33,457 bases of DNA. Source: Alphaproteobacteria bacterium HGW-Alphaproteobacteria-3. Lineage in GTDB: Bacteria > Pseudomonadota > Alphaproteobacteria > Parvibaculales > Parvibaculaceae. Positions within the stretch are counted from its first letter, which is position 1. Each line of letters starts with the position of its first letter. The notes under the pieces are model-generated. The model saw nothing but the letters and a program-made list of their open reading frames with translations, was not told the DNA's origin and ran no database searches. Shown here piece after piece: positions 10,337 to 19,382 of this stretch. Position numbers and translations under genes: made by a program. The DNA lies in the NCBI GenBank assembly GCA_002842875.1, contig PHEF01000044.1:1-33457 (forward strand). The letters are read 5' to 3'.

Positions 10337-11056
10337 GACCGGCGCGATCCGCTCCAGAAATTCCCGAAGATTATCCGTGACGTGATGGACATGCGGTCCC
10401 TCAGCACCCTCATGCGAAAGGCTGTGGTGACGCTCCGGTCCCGCGATGCCCGGCCGGACCCAGACAGTCTTCATGCCGAGCTCATGCGGTACTTCGAGGT
10501 TGCGGGCAATGTCCTCGAACATGGCGGCACGCACAGGGTCGATGCCGCTCGCATCGAGAAAGCGTTCATAGGCGCGCTTGCGCGGTTTTGGCTCGTATTG
10601 CGTCGACACGATGTCGAAAATGCCGTGAAAGACATGATCGATGCCGAGCCGCGCGATGACATTTTCCGCATGGGCGAGCGAACCGTTGGTGAAGACGAGT
10701 TTCCGCCCCGGCAGGACATCGATGGCACGGCCGAGCGCCGCATCGGCGAGCACCGCCGAAACATCGATGTCATGGACGAAATGGAGAAACGCCGCGGGCT
10801 CGAGCCCATAGACCGTCATCAGGCCCGAAAGCGTCGTGCCGTGCTCGATATAGAAGTCCTTCTGGATACGCCGCGCTTCCGTGGCGTCGACATCGAGATA
10901 GCGCGAGATGAAGGCGGTCATGCGCTGGTCGACCTGTGCGAAGAGATCGCATTCCGGCGGATAGAGCGTGTTGTCGAGATCGAAAATCCAGGTCTCGACC
11001 GCCGCGAAATCGCGAGGCGCGGCCGTTTCCCTTTTGCCATGTCCGGTCGTCGTCAT
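10319..11056 (-). CDS. HAD-superfamily pyrimidine 5'-nucleotidase
   Basis: This is a cytoplasmic haloacid dehalogenase-type phosphatase of 245 aa. Motif I is DLDNT with nucleophile Asp26 and acid/base Asp28, motif II is the VFTNGS stretch, motif III includes the Lys in [11 protein letters not shown], and motif IV is MFEDIARN. The family resembles TIGR01993-type pyrimidine 5'-nucleotidases, which dephosphorylate UMP/CMP-like substrates; the exact substrate is inference. In many alphaproteobacteria this gene follows engB-argB directly; here it is separated from argB by the DUF1036 and DUF2336 genes. Its 3' end overlaps mutL on the other strand. The Shine-Dalgarno is weak. Confidence 0.87.
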   Translation of the reverse strand: MTTTGHGKRETAAPRDFAAVETWIFDLDNTLYPPECDLFAQVDQRMTAFISRYLDVDATEARRIQKDFYIEHGTTLSGLMTVYGLEPAAFLHFVHDIDVSAVLADAALGRAIDVLPGRKLVFTNGSLAHAENVIARLGIDHVFHGIFDIVSTQYEPKPRKRAYERFLDASGIDPVRAAMFEDIARNLEVPHELGMKTVWVRPGIAGPERHHSLSHEGAEGPHVHHVTDNLREFLERIAPVSAASE

Positions 11057-11080
11057 GGCCCATATGTGCCCCGGCGGGGG

Positions 11081-11103
11081 CCTCCGCGCAAGGCCGGCGG
11101 AGG
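11081..11103. other. Inverted repeat between the divergent HAD and DUF2336 genes
   Basis: CCTCCGC (11081-11087) and GCGGAGG (11097-11103) are exact inverted repeats with a 9-nt loop, immediately after a smaller CCCC-GGC-GGGG repeat. It lies in the 141-bp divergent intergenic region, about 95 bp before the DUF2336 start. I see no clear -10/-35 pair there. It could be an operator or leader hairpin, or just GC-rich coincidence. Confidence 0.25.
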
Positions 11104-11197
11104 GCAGGGGAGGCGGATTAATGGAGTGTTAAGCGGATGCCCCGAAAACTGGACGCCGGTAACCCGCGCCCCGGGGGAGGCGCCTTCGGAGTGCGCA

Positions 11198-12472
11198 ATG
11201 GCATCCGGATTTTTGTCCAGACTGTTCGGCCGCAAGAAGCTTCCCGCGGAGCTTCAATACGACGACGCGCGCCGGGTTCTTGAAAGCCACCAGCATGCCT
11301 CGAAGCGGGAGCTTGCGTCCCGCGAGGACGCGCCGCCCGAGGCGCTCTACTATCTCGCCTGCGACGACGATCCGTCGGTGCGGGGGCTCGTCGCCGCCAA
11401 CCCGTCGGCACCCGTCCAGGCCGACGAACTGCTCCACCGTGACAATGACGGTACGGTCCGCGGCGAACTCGCCCGCAAGATCGCGCGGCTGATGCCGGAC
11501 ATGCCTCTGGCGGAGCGGAGCGCGATCCAGGAGCGCATGGTCGACCTTCTCGAAAAGCTGGCGGCCGACGAGCTTCCGCGCGTGCGGGCTATCGTCGCGG
11601 CGGAAATCGCAGGCTGCCCGACCGTTCCTGTATCGCTTGCAAGACGTCTCGCCCGCGACGCGGAGATCGCCGTGTGCGGACCTGTCCTCGAATATTCGCC
11701 GTTGCTTTCCGACGAAGACCTCGTCGAGATCATCGCAACTTCCGGCGCGGAGGGCGCGGCGTCCGCCATCGCGCGCCGCGCCGTCGTGAGCCAGACGGTA
11801 TCGGATGCCGTCGTTTCGTCGCGCGCCGAAGAGGCCATTCAGGAACTTCTATCGAATGACGGCGCACGCATTCGCGAAGACACGATGGAACGCATTATCG
11901 AGCGCGCGCCGGGCATGAAGACATGGCACAGGCCCCTCGTCATGCGTCCCGAGCTTTCCCTGCGTGCCATGCGCCGCATCGCAACCTTCGTTTCGCGCGC
12001 CTTGATCGAAGAGTTGCGCCGGACGCACGATCTCGACAAGGAGACGGTGGACTGGCTGAAGGCGCGGGCGCAATCGAAGATCGAGGACGGGGACGAAGCG
12101 CCCGAAACGGCACCGCGCGGAAATATTCGCGAAGCCTATGCGGCGGGACGCCTGGGCGACGAAATGATCGTGGAGGCCGCCACCACGTCGCAGCGCGCTT
12201 CCGTTATTCTCGCACTCTCTCTTCTCTCCGGCATTCCGGTAAAGAATATCGAGGAGGTGATGGCCGCGCAGAGCGGCCGCGGCGTCGCCGCGCTTTGCTG
12301 GAGGGCGGGGCTCACCATGCGAACGGCGCTCGCCATACAGACTTATGTGGTGCGCGTGCCGAAAGCCAATCTCGTGCTGCCGCGCGAAGGTATCGCCTAC
12401 CCGATGGACGAAGACGAAATGCGCTGGCACCTGCAGTATTTCGGCATCGAGGCCGGCGGAACGGCGGTCTAG
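11198..12472 (+). CDS. DUF2336 family protein
   Basis: This is a protein of 424 aa of unknown function, characteristic of alphaproteobacteria. It starts at MASGFLSRLFGRKK with no signal peptide. The N-terminal part has HEAT-like, charged helical repeats (for example YYLACDDDPSVRGLVAANPSAP and ELPRVRAIVAAEIAG). The central and C-terminal part is the DUF2336 region with many Arg/Glu/Ala-rich helices. The open frame extends about 270 codons upstream, but that part is antisense to the HAD gene, so the start at 11198 (GGGGGAGG some 20 nt upstream) is preferred. Its stop TAG shares the palindrome CTAG with the stop of the convergent DUF1036 gene. Confidence 0.85.
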   Translation: MASGFLSRLFGRKKLPAELQYDDARRVLESHQHASKRELASREDAPPEALYYLACDDDPSVRGLVAANPSAPVQADELLHRDNDGTVRGELARKIARLMPDMPLAERSAIQERMVDLLEKLAADELPRVRAIVAAEIAGCPTVPVSLARRLARDAEIAVCGPVLEYSPLLSDEDLVEIIATSGAEGAASAIARRAVVSQTVSDAVVSSRAEEAIQELLSNDGARIREDTMERIIERAPGMKTWHRPLVMRPELSLRAMRRIATFVSRALIEELRRTHDLDKETVDWLKARAQSKIEDGDEAPETAPRGNIREAYAAGRLGDEMIVEAATTSQRASVILALSLLSGIPVKNIEEVMAAQSGRGVAALCWRAGLTMRTALAIQTYVVRVPKANLVLPREGIAYPMDEDEMRWHLQYFGIEAGGTAV

Positions 12473-13470
12473 TCGAAGTCCACGCGGCGAAGCGGCTTGC
12501 CGCCGGTTTCGACGCGCATGAAGCCGCGTTCGTCGAAGCCGCGGGCCGCACAGCGTTCGCGACCCCTGATCTCGAAGCGCGTCGTCTTGATGCAGAAACT
12601 GTCGCCGCCGCTCCAGATCATGGCGCCCTCGCGGCCCTGCGCGATGGCCCCGGCATCGTCCACGCCTTCGGCATAGACGTAATAGGCGTCCCGGTCGAGC
12701 TTGCCCTTGATGGCCTTGCGGCAGGCGCCGGGCTCGATCCGGACCCAGCCGCTCGACATTTCCTCCTCGCCGTTCATGTATCCGACGGCGGCCCAGACAA
12801 GCGTGCCGGTTCCGTTGCACAGGTCGAGCCCCGCCGCGCTTTGCTCTTCCATCGCGCGTTCGATGAGTTGAACGACAAGGGTTCCGTCGATCGTGCCCGT
12901 CACCGGAACATCGGCCGAGCGCTGGAACGCCTCGACGGCGCGAAGCGTGTTTCGTGCCGCGATCCCGTCGATGCGGTTGAGCGCGAAGCCATTATCCTTG
13001 AGCAGCCGCTGCACCGCCGCGATGCGCGCCTTGTCCTCGGTGTACTCGCTCGCCTCCGCGAAGGTCGTGGACCAGTTTTTGTCCGCCTTCGTGCGAACGC
13101 GCAGGAAGTCGGCGGAATCGTAACCGCGCAGCGCGCATTGTTCGCTGCCTTCGATCTCGAAGTCGCCGTCGAGCGTGCAGAACTGCGTGTTGCCGGAAAA
13201 ATATTTGACGCGCCCCGCATGCGCGTCGATGGAGCGCGCGAAGACATAGTAGTCGCGCTCGCCGATGTCGCCCTCAAGTACAGTCGAGCATTCGCCCGGC
13301 AGAATGCGCACCCAGCCGCGGCTCGCCCAACGGCTTTCCGTCTCGAAGGCGATGGCGCCATCGAGGACATAGCTCGTCCTGTTGCAGAAGCGATAATCGG
13401 CATGCGCGGCCGAAGGCAACGCAAGCCAGGTTAAAAGGACGGCAGTGGCGATCTGCAGGCAGCGCATCAT
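12469..13470 (-). CDS. Secreted DUF1036 - peptidoglycan-binding - DUF1036 protein
   Basis: This is a predicted periplasmic protein of 333 aa with a signal peptide cut near Ala-His-Ala (about residue 24). It has three parts. A first DUF1036-like domain covers about 25-125 (YRFCNRTSY, then WVRILPGEC, YYVFAR, FCTLDGDFEIEG, CALRGY and FLRVRT). A peptidoglycan-binding-1-like segment covers about 150-205 (VQRLLKDNGF, RIDGIAARNT, AVEAFQ). A second DUF1036-like domain covers about 225-325 with the same motif order (LCNGTGTL, WVRIEPGAC, YYVYAE, FCIKTTRFEIRG, CAARGF, FMRVET). The conserved Cys pairs suggest disulfides. The function of DUF1036 is unknown; wall binding is inferred from the middle domain. 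Two ATG codons (13470, 13467) are possible starts. Confidence 0.87.
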   Translation of the reverse strand: MMRCLQIATAVLLTWLALPSAAHADYRFCNRTSYVLDGAIAFETESRWASRGWVRILPGECSTVLEGDIGERDYYVFARSIDAHAGRVKYFSGNTQFCTLDGDFEIEGSEQCALRGYDSADFLRVRTKADKNWSTTFAEASEYTEDKARIAAVQRLLKDNGFALNRIDGIAARNTLRAVEAFQRSADVPVTGTIDGTLVVQLIERAMEEQSAAGLDLCNGTGTLVWAAVGYMNGEEEMSSGWVRIEPGACRKAIKGKLDRDAYYVYAEGVDDAGAIAQGREGAMIWSGGDSFCIKTTRFEIRGRERCAARGFDERGFMRVETGGKPLRRVDFD

Positions 13471-13501
13471 CTTTGTTACGGACGTTCCCCAAATTGCGGA
13501 G

Positions 13502-13530
13502 ACACCATAACATCGTGAAGCGACGCGGCA
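13502..13530 (-). promoter_or_regulatory. Possible weak sigma-70-like promoter for the DUF1036 gene
   Basis: On the minus strand a TTGCCG box is followed after about 16 nt by TATGGT, each matching four of six consensus bases, in the 77-bp gap between argB and the DUF1036 start. It would let this gene be transcribed apart from the rpmH-argB operon. The match is modest. Confidence 0.25.
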
Positions 13531-13547
13531 AGGCTGCGCGGATAGTC

Positions 13548-14465
13548 CTATTTCTGGATCAGCGTGCCCGCGCCATGCTCGGTGAAAAGCTCCAGCAGAA
13601 CGGCATGGCGAACGCGGCCATCGAGAATGACCACGGCCTCGACGCCGCCTTCGACGGATTCGATGCAGGTCTCGAGCTTCGGAATCATGCCACCCGAGAT
13701 CGTGCCGTCCTTCATCAGCGCCTTGGCCTGGTCGACGGTCAGCGCCTCCATCAATTTGCCCTGCTTGTCGAGCACACCCTTCACATCGGTGAGCAGAAGG
13801 AGGCGCGCCGCACCCATCGCAGCGGCGATGGCGCCGGCCACGGTGTCGGCATTGATGTTGTAGGTATGACCGTCCGGCGAAACGCCGATCGGCGCGATCA
13901 CCGGAATGATGTCCGACTTCTGGATGACATCCAGAATTTCCGGATTGATCTTTTCGGGTTCGCCGACGAAGCCGAGATCGAGAATCTTTTCGATATTGGA
14001 TTCCGGGTCGTGGATTTTCTGCTCGATCTTGCGCGCGACGATCAGGTTGCCGTCCTTGCCGCATAGGCCGACGGCGCGGCCGCCCGCCTGATTGAGCTGC
14101 GCGACGATCTGCTTGTTGATCGAACCGGCAAGCACCATCTCGACGATCTCGACGGTCGCCTTGTCGGTGATCCGAAGGCCACCGGAAAATTCACTCTTGA
14201 TGCCGAGCCGCGTCAGCATGGCGCCGATTTGCGGTCCGCCGCCATGCACCACGATGGGATTGAGGCCTGCCTGCTTCAGCATCACGATGTCGCGGGCAAA
14301 CTCGGCGCCCAGCGCTTCGTCGCCCATCGCATGCCCGCCATATTTCACGACGACGGTGCGCTTGTCGTAGCGCTGCATGAACGGAAGGGCTTCGGAAAGA
14401 ATCCGCGCCCGCTCCACTCTCGGGTCGTCCTGCTGCGCCGCGTCTTTTTCGTTCTCGTCCGCCAT
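13548..14465 (-). CDS. argB: Acetylglutamate kinase
   Basis: This enzyme phosphorylates N-acetyl-L-glutamate, the second step of arginine biosynthesis, in the cytoplasm. It is 305 aa, the usual length for the arginine-sensitive hexameric type with an N-terminal helix. Amino acid kinase hallmarks are visible: KYGGHAM at 41-47, the substrate loop HGGGPQI at 74-80, a GGLRIT stretch and the C-terminal GGMIPK with downstream nucleotide-binding residues. The start chosen is [11 protein letters not shown]; the frame continues 18 codons upstream into the engB spacer but without similarity. It is the last gene of the rpmH-rnpA-yidC-engB-argB operon, 50 nt after engB. Confidence 0.96.
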   Translation of the reverse strand: MADENEKDAAQQDDPRVERARILSEALPFMQRYDKRTVVVKYGGHAMGDEALGAEFARDIVMLKQAGLNPIVVHGGGPQIGAMLTRLGIKSEFSGGLRITDKATVEIVEMVLAGSINKQIVAQLNQAGGRAVGLCGKDGNLIVARKIEQKIHDPESNIEKILDLGFVGEPEKINPEILDVIQKSDIIPVIAPIGVSPDGHTYNINADTVAGAIAAAMGAARLLLLTDVKGVLDKQGKLMEALTVDQAKALMKDGTISGGMIPKLETCIESVEGGVEAVVILDGRVRHAVLLELFTEHGAGTLIQK

Positions 14466-14515
14466 GCTCGTCCGTCTGCCTCCCTGACCGCCCGCGTTCC
14501 CGAACCGGGGGCCTC

Positions 14516-15211
14516 TCAAGCTTGCGGTTTATACCCCAGCGCGGCCTGATCGGCCAGCGAGGCCACTTCCGCGCGCAGCGTTGCGATGCCGTCGCCCTTT
14601 TCGCTCGATGTGGCGACGATCGCGGGGTGCGCCGCGACGTGGCGCCTTATGGCGGCGCGGACCTCTTCGAGCCGCGTCTCGATCTCGCCCTTCTTCAGCT
14701 TGTCGATCTTGGTCAGAACGATCTGGTAGGAGACCGCGGCCTCGTCCAGCATCGACATGACCTCGTGATCGTTCTCCTTGATGCCGTGCCGGGCGTCGAT
14801 CAGCACGAAGACGCGACGGAGCTGCGGGCGGCCCCGGAGGTAGGACATGACGAGACGCGTCCACTCGCCGACGCGCGCCTTCGTCTCGCGCGCATAGCCA
14901 TAACCCGGCAGGTCCACCAGCATGATGGCGGCATGGCCCTGGGGCCCAAGTTCGAAGAAGTTGAGTTCCTTTGTCCGGCCCGGCGTATTCGATGTGCGGG
15001 CCAGCGTCTTGCGCCCCGTCAGAGCGTTGATGAGGCTCGATTTGCCGACATTGGAGCGGCCCGCAAAGGCAACTTCGGGAAGCGCCGACGCAGGCAGGCC
15101 GGCCATCTCGACCACGCCGCGCACGAACTCGCAAGGCTGCGCGAAGAGCCAGCGCCCCGTCTCGATGTCCGGCGTGTCGCCGTCTGTTCCGTCGGGCGTG
15201 GCGTTGTTCAT
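14516..15211 (-). CDS. engB: Ribosome biogenesis GTP-binding protein EngB (YihA/YsxC)
   Basis: This is a small Era-like GTPase needed for assembly of the large ribosomal subunit. It is 231 aa. The G motifs are G1 GRSNVGKS at 51-58, G2 Thr in SNTPGRT near 76, G3 DLPG at 100-103 followed by YGYA, and G4 TKID at 167-170. The ATG lies 2 nt after the stop of yidC on the same strand, which fixes the start and suggests translational coupling. The N-terminus has a short acidic extension before the first helix. Confidence 0.96.
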   Translation of the reverse strand: MNNATPDGTDGDTPDIETGRWLFAQPCEFVRGVVEMAGLPASALPEVAFAGRSNVGKSSLINALTGRKTLARTSNTPGRTKELNFFELGPQGHAAIMLVDLPGYGYARETKARVGEWTRLVMSYLRGRPQLRRVFVLIDARHGIKENDHEVMSMLDEAAVSYQIVLTKIDKLKKGEIETRLEEVRAAIRRHVAAHPAIVATSSEKGDGIATLRAEVASLADQAALGYKPQA

Positions 15212-15213
15212 CC

Positions 15214-17043
15214 TCAGGACTTCGATTTGCCGCCGCCGGTAAAGACACCTGCGAGCTTGTCGAGACCGAGATTGCTGAAGATTTCGATCTTCACGCCCTG
15301 CCGCTTCATGATGACGCCCTGCTGGATAACGGAGAGCGTGTTGTTCCAGGCCCAGTAGATCACGAGACCGGCGGGGAAGCCCGCAAGCATGAAGGTGAAG
15401 ATCACCGGCATCCAGGTGAATATCTGCGCCTGAATGGGGTCGGCGGGCAGCGGGTTCATGCGCTGCTGAACGAACATGGTGAAGCCCATGATGAGCGGCC
15501 ATATGCCGATGAGCAGCATCGAGGGCGGATCCCACGGGATGAGCCCGAACAGATTGAAGATCGAGGTCGGGTCCGGCGCGGAAAGGTCGTTGATCCAGCC
15601 GAAGAAGGGCGCGTGACGCATTTCGATCGTCACGAAGAGCACTTTGTAGAGGGCGAAGAAGACCGGAATCTGGATCAGCACGGGAAGGCAGCCGGCAAGC
15701 GGGTTCACCTGCTCTTTCTTGTAGAGCTCCATGATCTCCTGCTGCTGCTTCATCTTGTCGTCGGCGTAGCGCTCGCGCAGCTTTTCCATTTCCGGCTGCA
15801 GCTTCTTCATTTTGCTCATCGCCACATAGGACTTGTTGGCGAGCGGATAAAAGATCAGCTTGACCAGGACCGTGACGATGAGAATGGCGATGCCGAAATT
15901 GCCGACCTGAAGCGCAACGAAATGGAGTGCGGAGAACATCGGCTGCGTCAGGAACCAGAACCAGCCCCAGTCGATCAGCAGATTGAACTTGTAGATGCCG
16001 GCCTCGTGGTAGGCGTCGATGACCTTGCCGACCTTGGCGCCGGCAAAGAGGCGGTTCTCGATCTCGATGCTGCCGCCAGCGGGAACTTCCTGTGCGTCGT
16101 AGCGGAAATCGGCCTGGTAGTTCTCGACCGCCGCATCCGGATGCTCGCTGAAATTGGCGACGAAGGGCGTGCCCGTCTGGGGCACGAGGGCCGCTGCCCA
16201 GTATTTGTCGGTGATGCCGAGCCAGCCTTCGCTGTCGCTCACCTTGACGGGGCCGTCCTCGGCCGCGTCGTCGTATTTGATCGCCTTTTCGCCGACGCTG
16301 GGGAATTCGCCGATGAAGCCTTCATGCAGGATGAAGAAGGAGCTGCCGGCGGGCTTGCCCGTGCGCGAAATGAGGCCATAGGGGTAGAGCGCGACGGCGG
16401 CGCCCGAGTTGTTCTCGATGCGGTCGGCGACCGTGAAGAGGAAATGCTCGTCGAGCGAGATGGTGCGATGGAAGACGAGGCCCTGGCCATTGTCCCAGCG
16501 CAGCGTCACCGGCGTTTCCGGCGTGAGCGCATCGCCCTCCGCGACCCGCCATTCGCTGCGCGAATCCGGCAACGCCGCGTTGCTGCCCGGCGCGGCGATG
16601 AAACCGAATTCGGAGAAGTAGGGCGTTTCCGTGCGCGCGGGTGAGAAGAGCGCAACTTCCGGGCTCTTCGGGTCGACAGTCGTATGATATTTGCGCAGCT
16701 TCAGATCGTCGAAGCGCGCGCCCCTGAGCGAGATCGAGCCTTCGAGTTCGCCGGAGCGAATGGCAAGGCGGGGCGCCTGTGCCAGCGCTTCCTCGCGCGC
16801 AAGCATCGCGCGTGCGGGCACGTCTCCCAACAGGCTCGCTGGGCCTTCGACAGCCGGGAGGCGGGCATCGCCGGGGGCCGATGTGCCGGACGGCGTCTGC
16901 GCGGCGGTGCCGCTGCTTTCCGCCGCCGCCTGCTGACGGGCCTGCTCGGCTTCCATCTGCGGATTGATGAAGAAGTACTGCCATCCGACGAAGACGAGGA
17001 CCGACAGGAAAATGGCGATGATGAAGTTGCGGTTGTCACCCAT
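15214..17043 (-). CDS. yidC: Membrane protein insertase YidC
   Basis: YidC is the Oxa1-type inner-membrane insertase, acting alone or with SecYEG. It is 609 aa, the long Gram-negative form. An N-terminal membrane segment ([19 protein letters not shown]) is followed by a Gln/Ala-rich linker, the large periplasmic beta-domain up to about residue 350, then the conserved five-segment core. The core includes the cytosolic hairpin ([20 protein letters not shown]) and the [20 protein letters not shown] motif. The tail ends in Gly-Lys-Ser-Lys-Ser. The start codon overlaps the end of rnpA by 8 nt, the arrangement typical of alphaproteobacteria. Confidence 0.97.
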   Translation of the reverse strand: MGDNRNFIIAIFLSVLVFVGWQYFFINPQMEAEQARQQAAAESSGTAAQTPSGTSAPGDARLPAVEGPASLLGDVPARAMLAREEALAQAPRLAIRSGELEGSISLRGARFDDLKLRKYHTTVDPKSPEVALFSPARTETPYFSEFGFIAAPGSNAALPDSRSEWRVAEGDALTPETPVTLRWDNGQGLVFHRTISLDEHFLFTVADRIENNSGAAVALYPYGLISRTGKPAGSSFFILHEGFIGEFPSVGEKAIKYDDAAEDGPVKVSDSEGWLGITDKYWAAALVPQTGTPFVANFSEHPDAAVENYQADFRYDAQEVPAGGSIEIENRLFAGAKVGKVIDAYHEAGIYKFNLLIDWGWFWFLTQPMFSALHFVALQVGNFGIAILIVTVLVKLIFYPLANKSYVAMSKMKKLQPEMEKLRERYADDKMKQQQEIMELYKKEQVNPLAGCLPVLIQIPVFFALYKVLFVTIEMRHAPFFGWINDLSAPDPTSIFNLFGLIPWDPPSMLLIGIWPLIMGFTMFVQQRMNPLPADPIQAQIFTWMPVIFTFMLAGFPAGLVIYWAWNNTLSVIQQGVIMKRQGVKIEIFSNLGLDKLAGVFTGGGKSKS

Positions 17044-17377
17044 GAGGACGGTCTTTCCCGGAATCGGACTTCGTTGTTCTGGATGGGCCGTCGAGAAGGT
17101 CCGGCCAGCTTCGCGTGAGCGTGGCCTGCCGCCCGATCAGCACGTAGTCGTAACCGTCTTTGGCGGCGAGTGAAAGAACTTCGGCGGCGGCGGCGCGGAG
17201 CCGCCGCTTCGCGCGATTGCGCACAACGGCCGAACCGACCTTGCGCGTGACCGTGAAACCGATACGGGGAGAAGCTTCGTCGCCGCGCGACCGGGCCTGC
17301 AGGACGAGGCCTTCTTCGGCGCATTTTCGCGCGCGGGCAGCGGCAAGAAAGTCGCGACGTTTGCGCAGATGGTCCAT
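17036..17377 (-). CDS. rnpA: Ribonuclease P protein component
   Basis: This is the basic protein subunit of RNase P, which matures tRNA 5' ends. It is 113 aa. The RNA-binding signature is present as VVRNRAKRRLR at 51-61, preceded by PRIGFTVTRKVGSA. The ATG at 17377 (MDHLRKRRDFLAA) gives the usual length; further upstream codons run into the rpmH spacer and are not RnpA-like. The last codons overlap the yidC start by 8 nt. The C-terminal tail ([16 protein letters not shown]) is longer and more hydrophilic than in E. coli. rpmH lies 109 nt upstream on the same strand. Confidence 0.95.
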   Translation of the reverse strand: MDHLRKRRDFLAAARARKCAEEGLVLQARSRGDEASPRIGFTVTRKVGSAVVRNRAKRRLRAAAAEVLSLAAKDGYDYVLIGRQATLTRSWPDLLDGPSRTTKSDSGKDRPHG

Positions 17378-17486
17378 GTGGCAGCTCGCGGCCGGCCTCC
17401 GCAACGCGGCGTGCAGCGGAGCCTCAACTGGAAAGAGCGTCGGGCCGGAACCCGCTGGTGCGATGCCGGACACCGCTGCCGCAGGA

Positions 17487-17621
17487 TCAGGCCGAGAGCC
17501 GCTTGCGTCCCCTGGACCGGCGCGCGGCCAGCACCTGACGGCCGCCCTTGGTCGCGGTGCGCGCACGGAAACCGTGGCGGCGCTTGCGGACGAGTTTGCT
17601 CGGTTGATAGGTCCGTTTCAC
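17487..17621 (-). CDS. rpmH: 50S ribosomal protein L34
   Basis: This is a 44-aa basic ribosomal protein that starts [20 protein letters not shown] after the initiator and ends RGRKRLSA, the full canonical L34. The start is GTG (17621), preceded by GGAGAAG at 5 nt. An ATG 28 codons further upstream would put the promoter inside the gene and is rejected. It leads the operon rpmH-rnpA-yidC-engB-argB. Confidence 0.97.
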   Translation of the reverse strand: MKRTYQPSKLVRKRRHGFRARTATKGGRQVLAARRSRGRKRLSA

Positions 17622-17649
17622 GTCTCTTCTCCGGCGGATCTGGGCGGGT

Positions 17650-17678
17650 GTATAAGCGATAAGCCGCCGGAAAGTCAA
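17650..17678 (-). promoter_or_regulatory. Sigma-70-type promoter of the rpmH operon
   Basis: On the minus strand TTGACT (17678-17673) is followed by 17 nt and TTATAC (17655-17650), overlapping TATACA. The -35 box matches five of six consensus bases and the spacing is optimal. Transcription would begin near 17643, giving a short leader of about 20 nt before the GTG of rpmH. Confidence 0.75.
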
Positions 17679-17783
17679 CGGCAGCCGGGTATTTGCACTG
17701 GTCAATCAACGGGCCTGAACTTGTCTCACAAATGGGTGAGGGGGGCTTCCGTGGCCGCCAATAGTGCGTATTGTCCCGGCACC

Positions 17784-18620
17784 ATGCGTTTTGCCCATTT
17801 TTCCGCCCCGGCGATCTATCGCCCCTGGCTGGTTGTACCCTTTTTGTTCCTTGTTTTTCTCGCAGTGCCGCCTGCAGGAGCCGCCCGATTGAAACTTGAT
17901 CACGCTCCCTGGGCCCGCCTGCTCGAGACTTATCTGCACGAAGGCGAGGGCGGCGCCCCCAACCGCTTCGACTACGGGTCGCTGAAGGCGGCCGGCGAGG
18001 ATCGGGCGGCGCTCCAGGCCTATATCGCCTCGCTGGAGGCTGTGGATCCCGCCGCCCTTGCGCGCGACGAAGCCTACGCCTTCTGGGTAAATCTCTACAA
18101 TGCGCTGACGGTGGAGGTGATCGTTCGCCATTATCCGGTTGCCTCGATCCGTGACATCGGCATATCGCCCGGCCTGTTGTCGATCGGCCCCTGGGGAAAG
18201 AAGCTCGTGACCGTTGCCGGCCGGGAACTTTCCCTCGACGACATCGAACATGGCATCCTGCGGGCCGAATTCGGCGACAGCCGTGTGCATTACGCCGTGA
18301 ACTGCGCCTCGATGGGGTGCCCGGATCTCGCGGCCGGTCCCTATACCGGGAGCGATCTCGACGCCATGCTCGACCGGGCGGCCCGCGCCTATGTAAACAG
18401 CCCGAGAGGCGCCCGTGCCGAAGGCGGCAAGCTTGCCGTGTCCAGCATTTTCAAATGGTACATGAAGGATTTCGGGGGCACGGAGGAAGGTGTCCTCGCC
18501 GAAATCCGCAAATATGCGGACCCCGATCTCGCCGCGGCGCTGGAAAACGTCTCCGGCATCGCGTCTTATGAATATGACTGGTCGCTCAACGACGTGACCG
18601 AGCCGGAGAACCGCAAATGA
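17784..18620 (+). CDS. DUF547 domain protein, exported
   Basis: This is a 278-aa protein of unknown biochemical function. The N-terminus (IYRPWLVVPFLFLVFLAVPPAGA) is a signal peptide. The mature part matches DUF547: FDYGSLK near 68, FWVNLYNALTVEVIV near 112, and the Cys-containing HYAVNCASMGCPDLA near 172, where two Cys are spaced by four residues. The start at 17784 is chosen because the signal peptide begins there; no good Shine-Dalgarno is visible and in-frame GTG codons occur upstream. The stop overlaps the start of the TVP38 gene (ATGA), so the two are probably co-translated. DUF547 genes often sit beside TVP38 genes in proteobacteria. Confidence 0.85.
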   Translation: MRFAHFSAPAIYRPWLVVPFLFLVFLAVPPAGAARLKLDHAPWARLLETYLHEGEGGAPNRFDYGSLKAAGEDRAALQAYIASLEAVDPAALARDEAYAFWVNLYNALTVEVIVRHYPVASIRDIGISPGLLSIGPWGKKLVTVAGRELSLDDIEHGILRAEFGDSRVHYAVNCASMGCPDLAAGPYTGSDLDAMLDRAARAYVNSPRGARAEGGKLAVSSIFKWYMKDFGGTEEGVLAEIRKYADPDLAAALENVSGIASYEYDWSLNDVTEPENRK

Positions 18621-19351
18621 CGGAAGCCGCTCCCGAAAATCGACGTCCCGGCATGCTTCGCCGCTTCCTTCCGCTGCTGATTCTCGTGGCGGGGCTTGGC
18701 GCCTTCTTCGCGCTCGGGCTCGACCGCTATGTGACGCTCGATACGCTGCGCGACAACCGCCAGGTGCTTTCCGCCTGGGTGGTGGAAAACTGGGCGCTGG
18801 CGGCTTTCGTCTATGTGCTCGCCTACATCGCGATGGTTGCCTTTTCCCTGCCGGGCGGGCTCGTGGCGACGCTCACGGGCGGCTTTCTCTTCGGTACGGT
18901 CTTCGGCGGTCTGTTCGCCGTTGTCGGGGCGACCATAGGCGCGACGGCGATCTTTCTGGCCGCCAGGACGGCGCTGGGGGAGATGCTGCGCGAAAAGGCG
19001 GGGCCGAAACTCCGCAAGCTCGAGGACGGCTTCGGCAAGAACGCCTTCAGCTACATGCTGGTGTTGCGGCTCGTGCCGATCTTTCCCTTTTTTCTCGTCA
19101 ATCTCGCGCCGGCCTTCCTCGGCGTGCCGCTCCGGACCTATGTCGTGACGACCTTTTTGGGCATCGTTCCCGGCACCTTCGTTTTTGCGAGCCTCGGCAA
19201 CGGTCTCGGTGCGGTCTTCGATGCGGGCCGCGATCCCGATCTCGGCCTGATCTTCGAGCCGGAAATCCTGGTGCCGATCCTCGCGCTGGCGCTGCTCGCA
19301 CTCCTTCCCATCGTCTATCGGCGCTTCGCATCCGTGCCGTCACCCGAATAA
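18617..19351 (+). CDS. TVP38/TMEM64 family (DedA-superfamily) membrane protein
   Basis: This is a 244-aa polytopic inner-membrane protein with about six hydrophobic segments. The SNARE-associated/DedA signature is visible: FSLPGGLVATLTGGFLFGT near 75-93, then GATIGATAIFLAAR and the second hairpin LRLVPIFPFFLVNLAPAFLG near 153-172. Eukaryotic relatives (TMEM41B, VMP1) are lipid scramblases and bacterial DedA proteins act in lipid-carrier recycling, so a lipid transport role is possible but not shown for this branch. The ATG overlaps the stop of the DUF547 gene, and the next gene, a flavoprotein, starts 31 nt downstream. Confidence 0.9.
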   Translation: MTEAAPENRRPGMLRRFLPLLILVAGLGAFFALGLDRYVTLDTLRDNRQVLSAWVVENWALAAFVYVLAYIAMVAFSLPGGLVATLTGGFLFGTVFGGLFAVVGATIGATAIFLAARTALGEMLREKAGPKLRKLEDGFGKNAFSYMLVLRLVPIFPFFLVNLAPAFLGVPLRTYVVTTFLGIVPGTFVFASLGNGLGAVFDAGRDPDLGLIFEPEILVPILALALLALLPIVYRRFASVPSPE

Positions 19352-19382
19352 TCGTCTTCCCGCAAAACCGTTTGAGGAACCC

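Noticed and set aside
10382..11197. N-terminal extension of the DUF2336 frame by 272 codons
   Set aside because: This part is antisense to the HAD nucleotidase, whose catalytic motifs are intact; the DUF2336 family start fits 11198.
15613..16644. Open frame of 343 codons antisense to yidC
   Set aside because: Composition mirrors yidC codons and no motif or start signal is seen.
17160..17783. N-terminal extension of the DUF547 frame over rnpA and rpmH
   Set aside because: It overlaps two certain genes and the rpmH promoter; the signal peptide begins at 17784.
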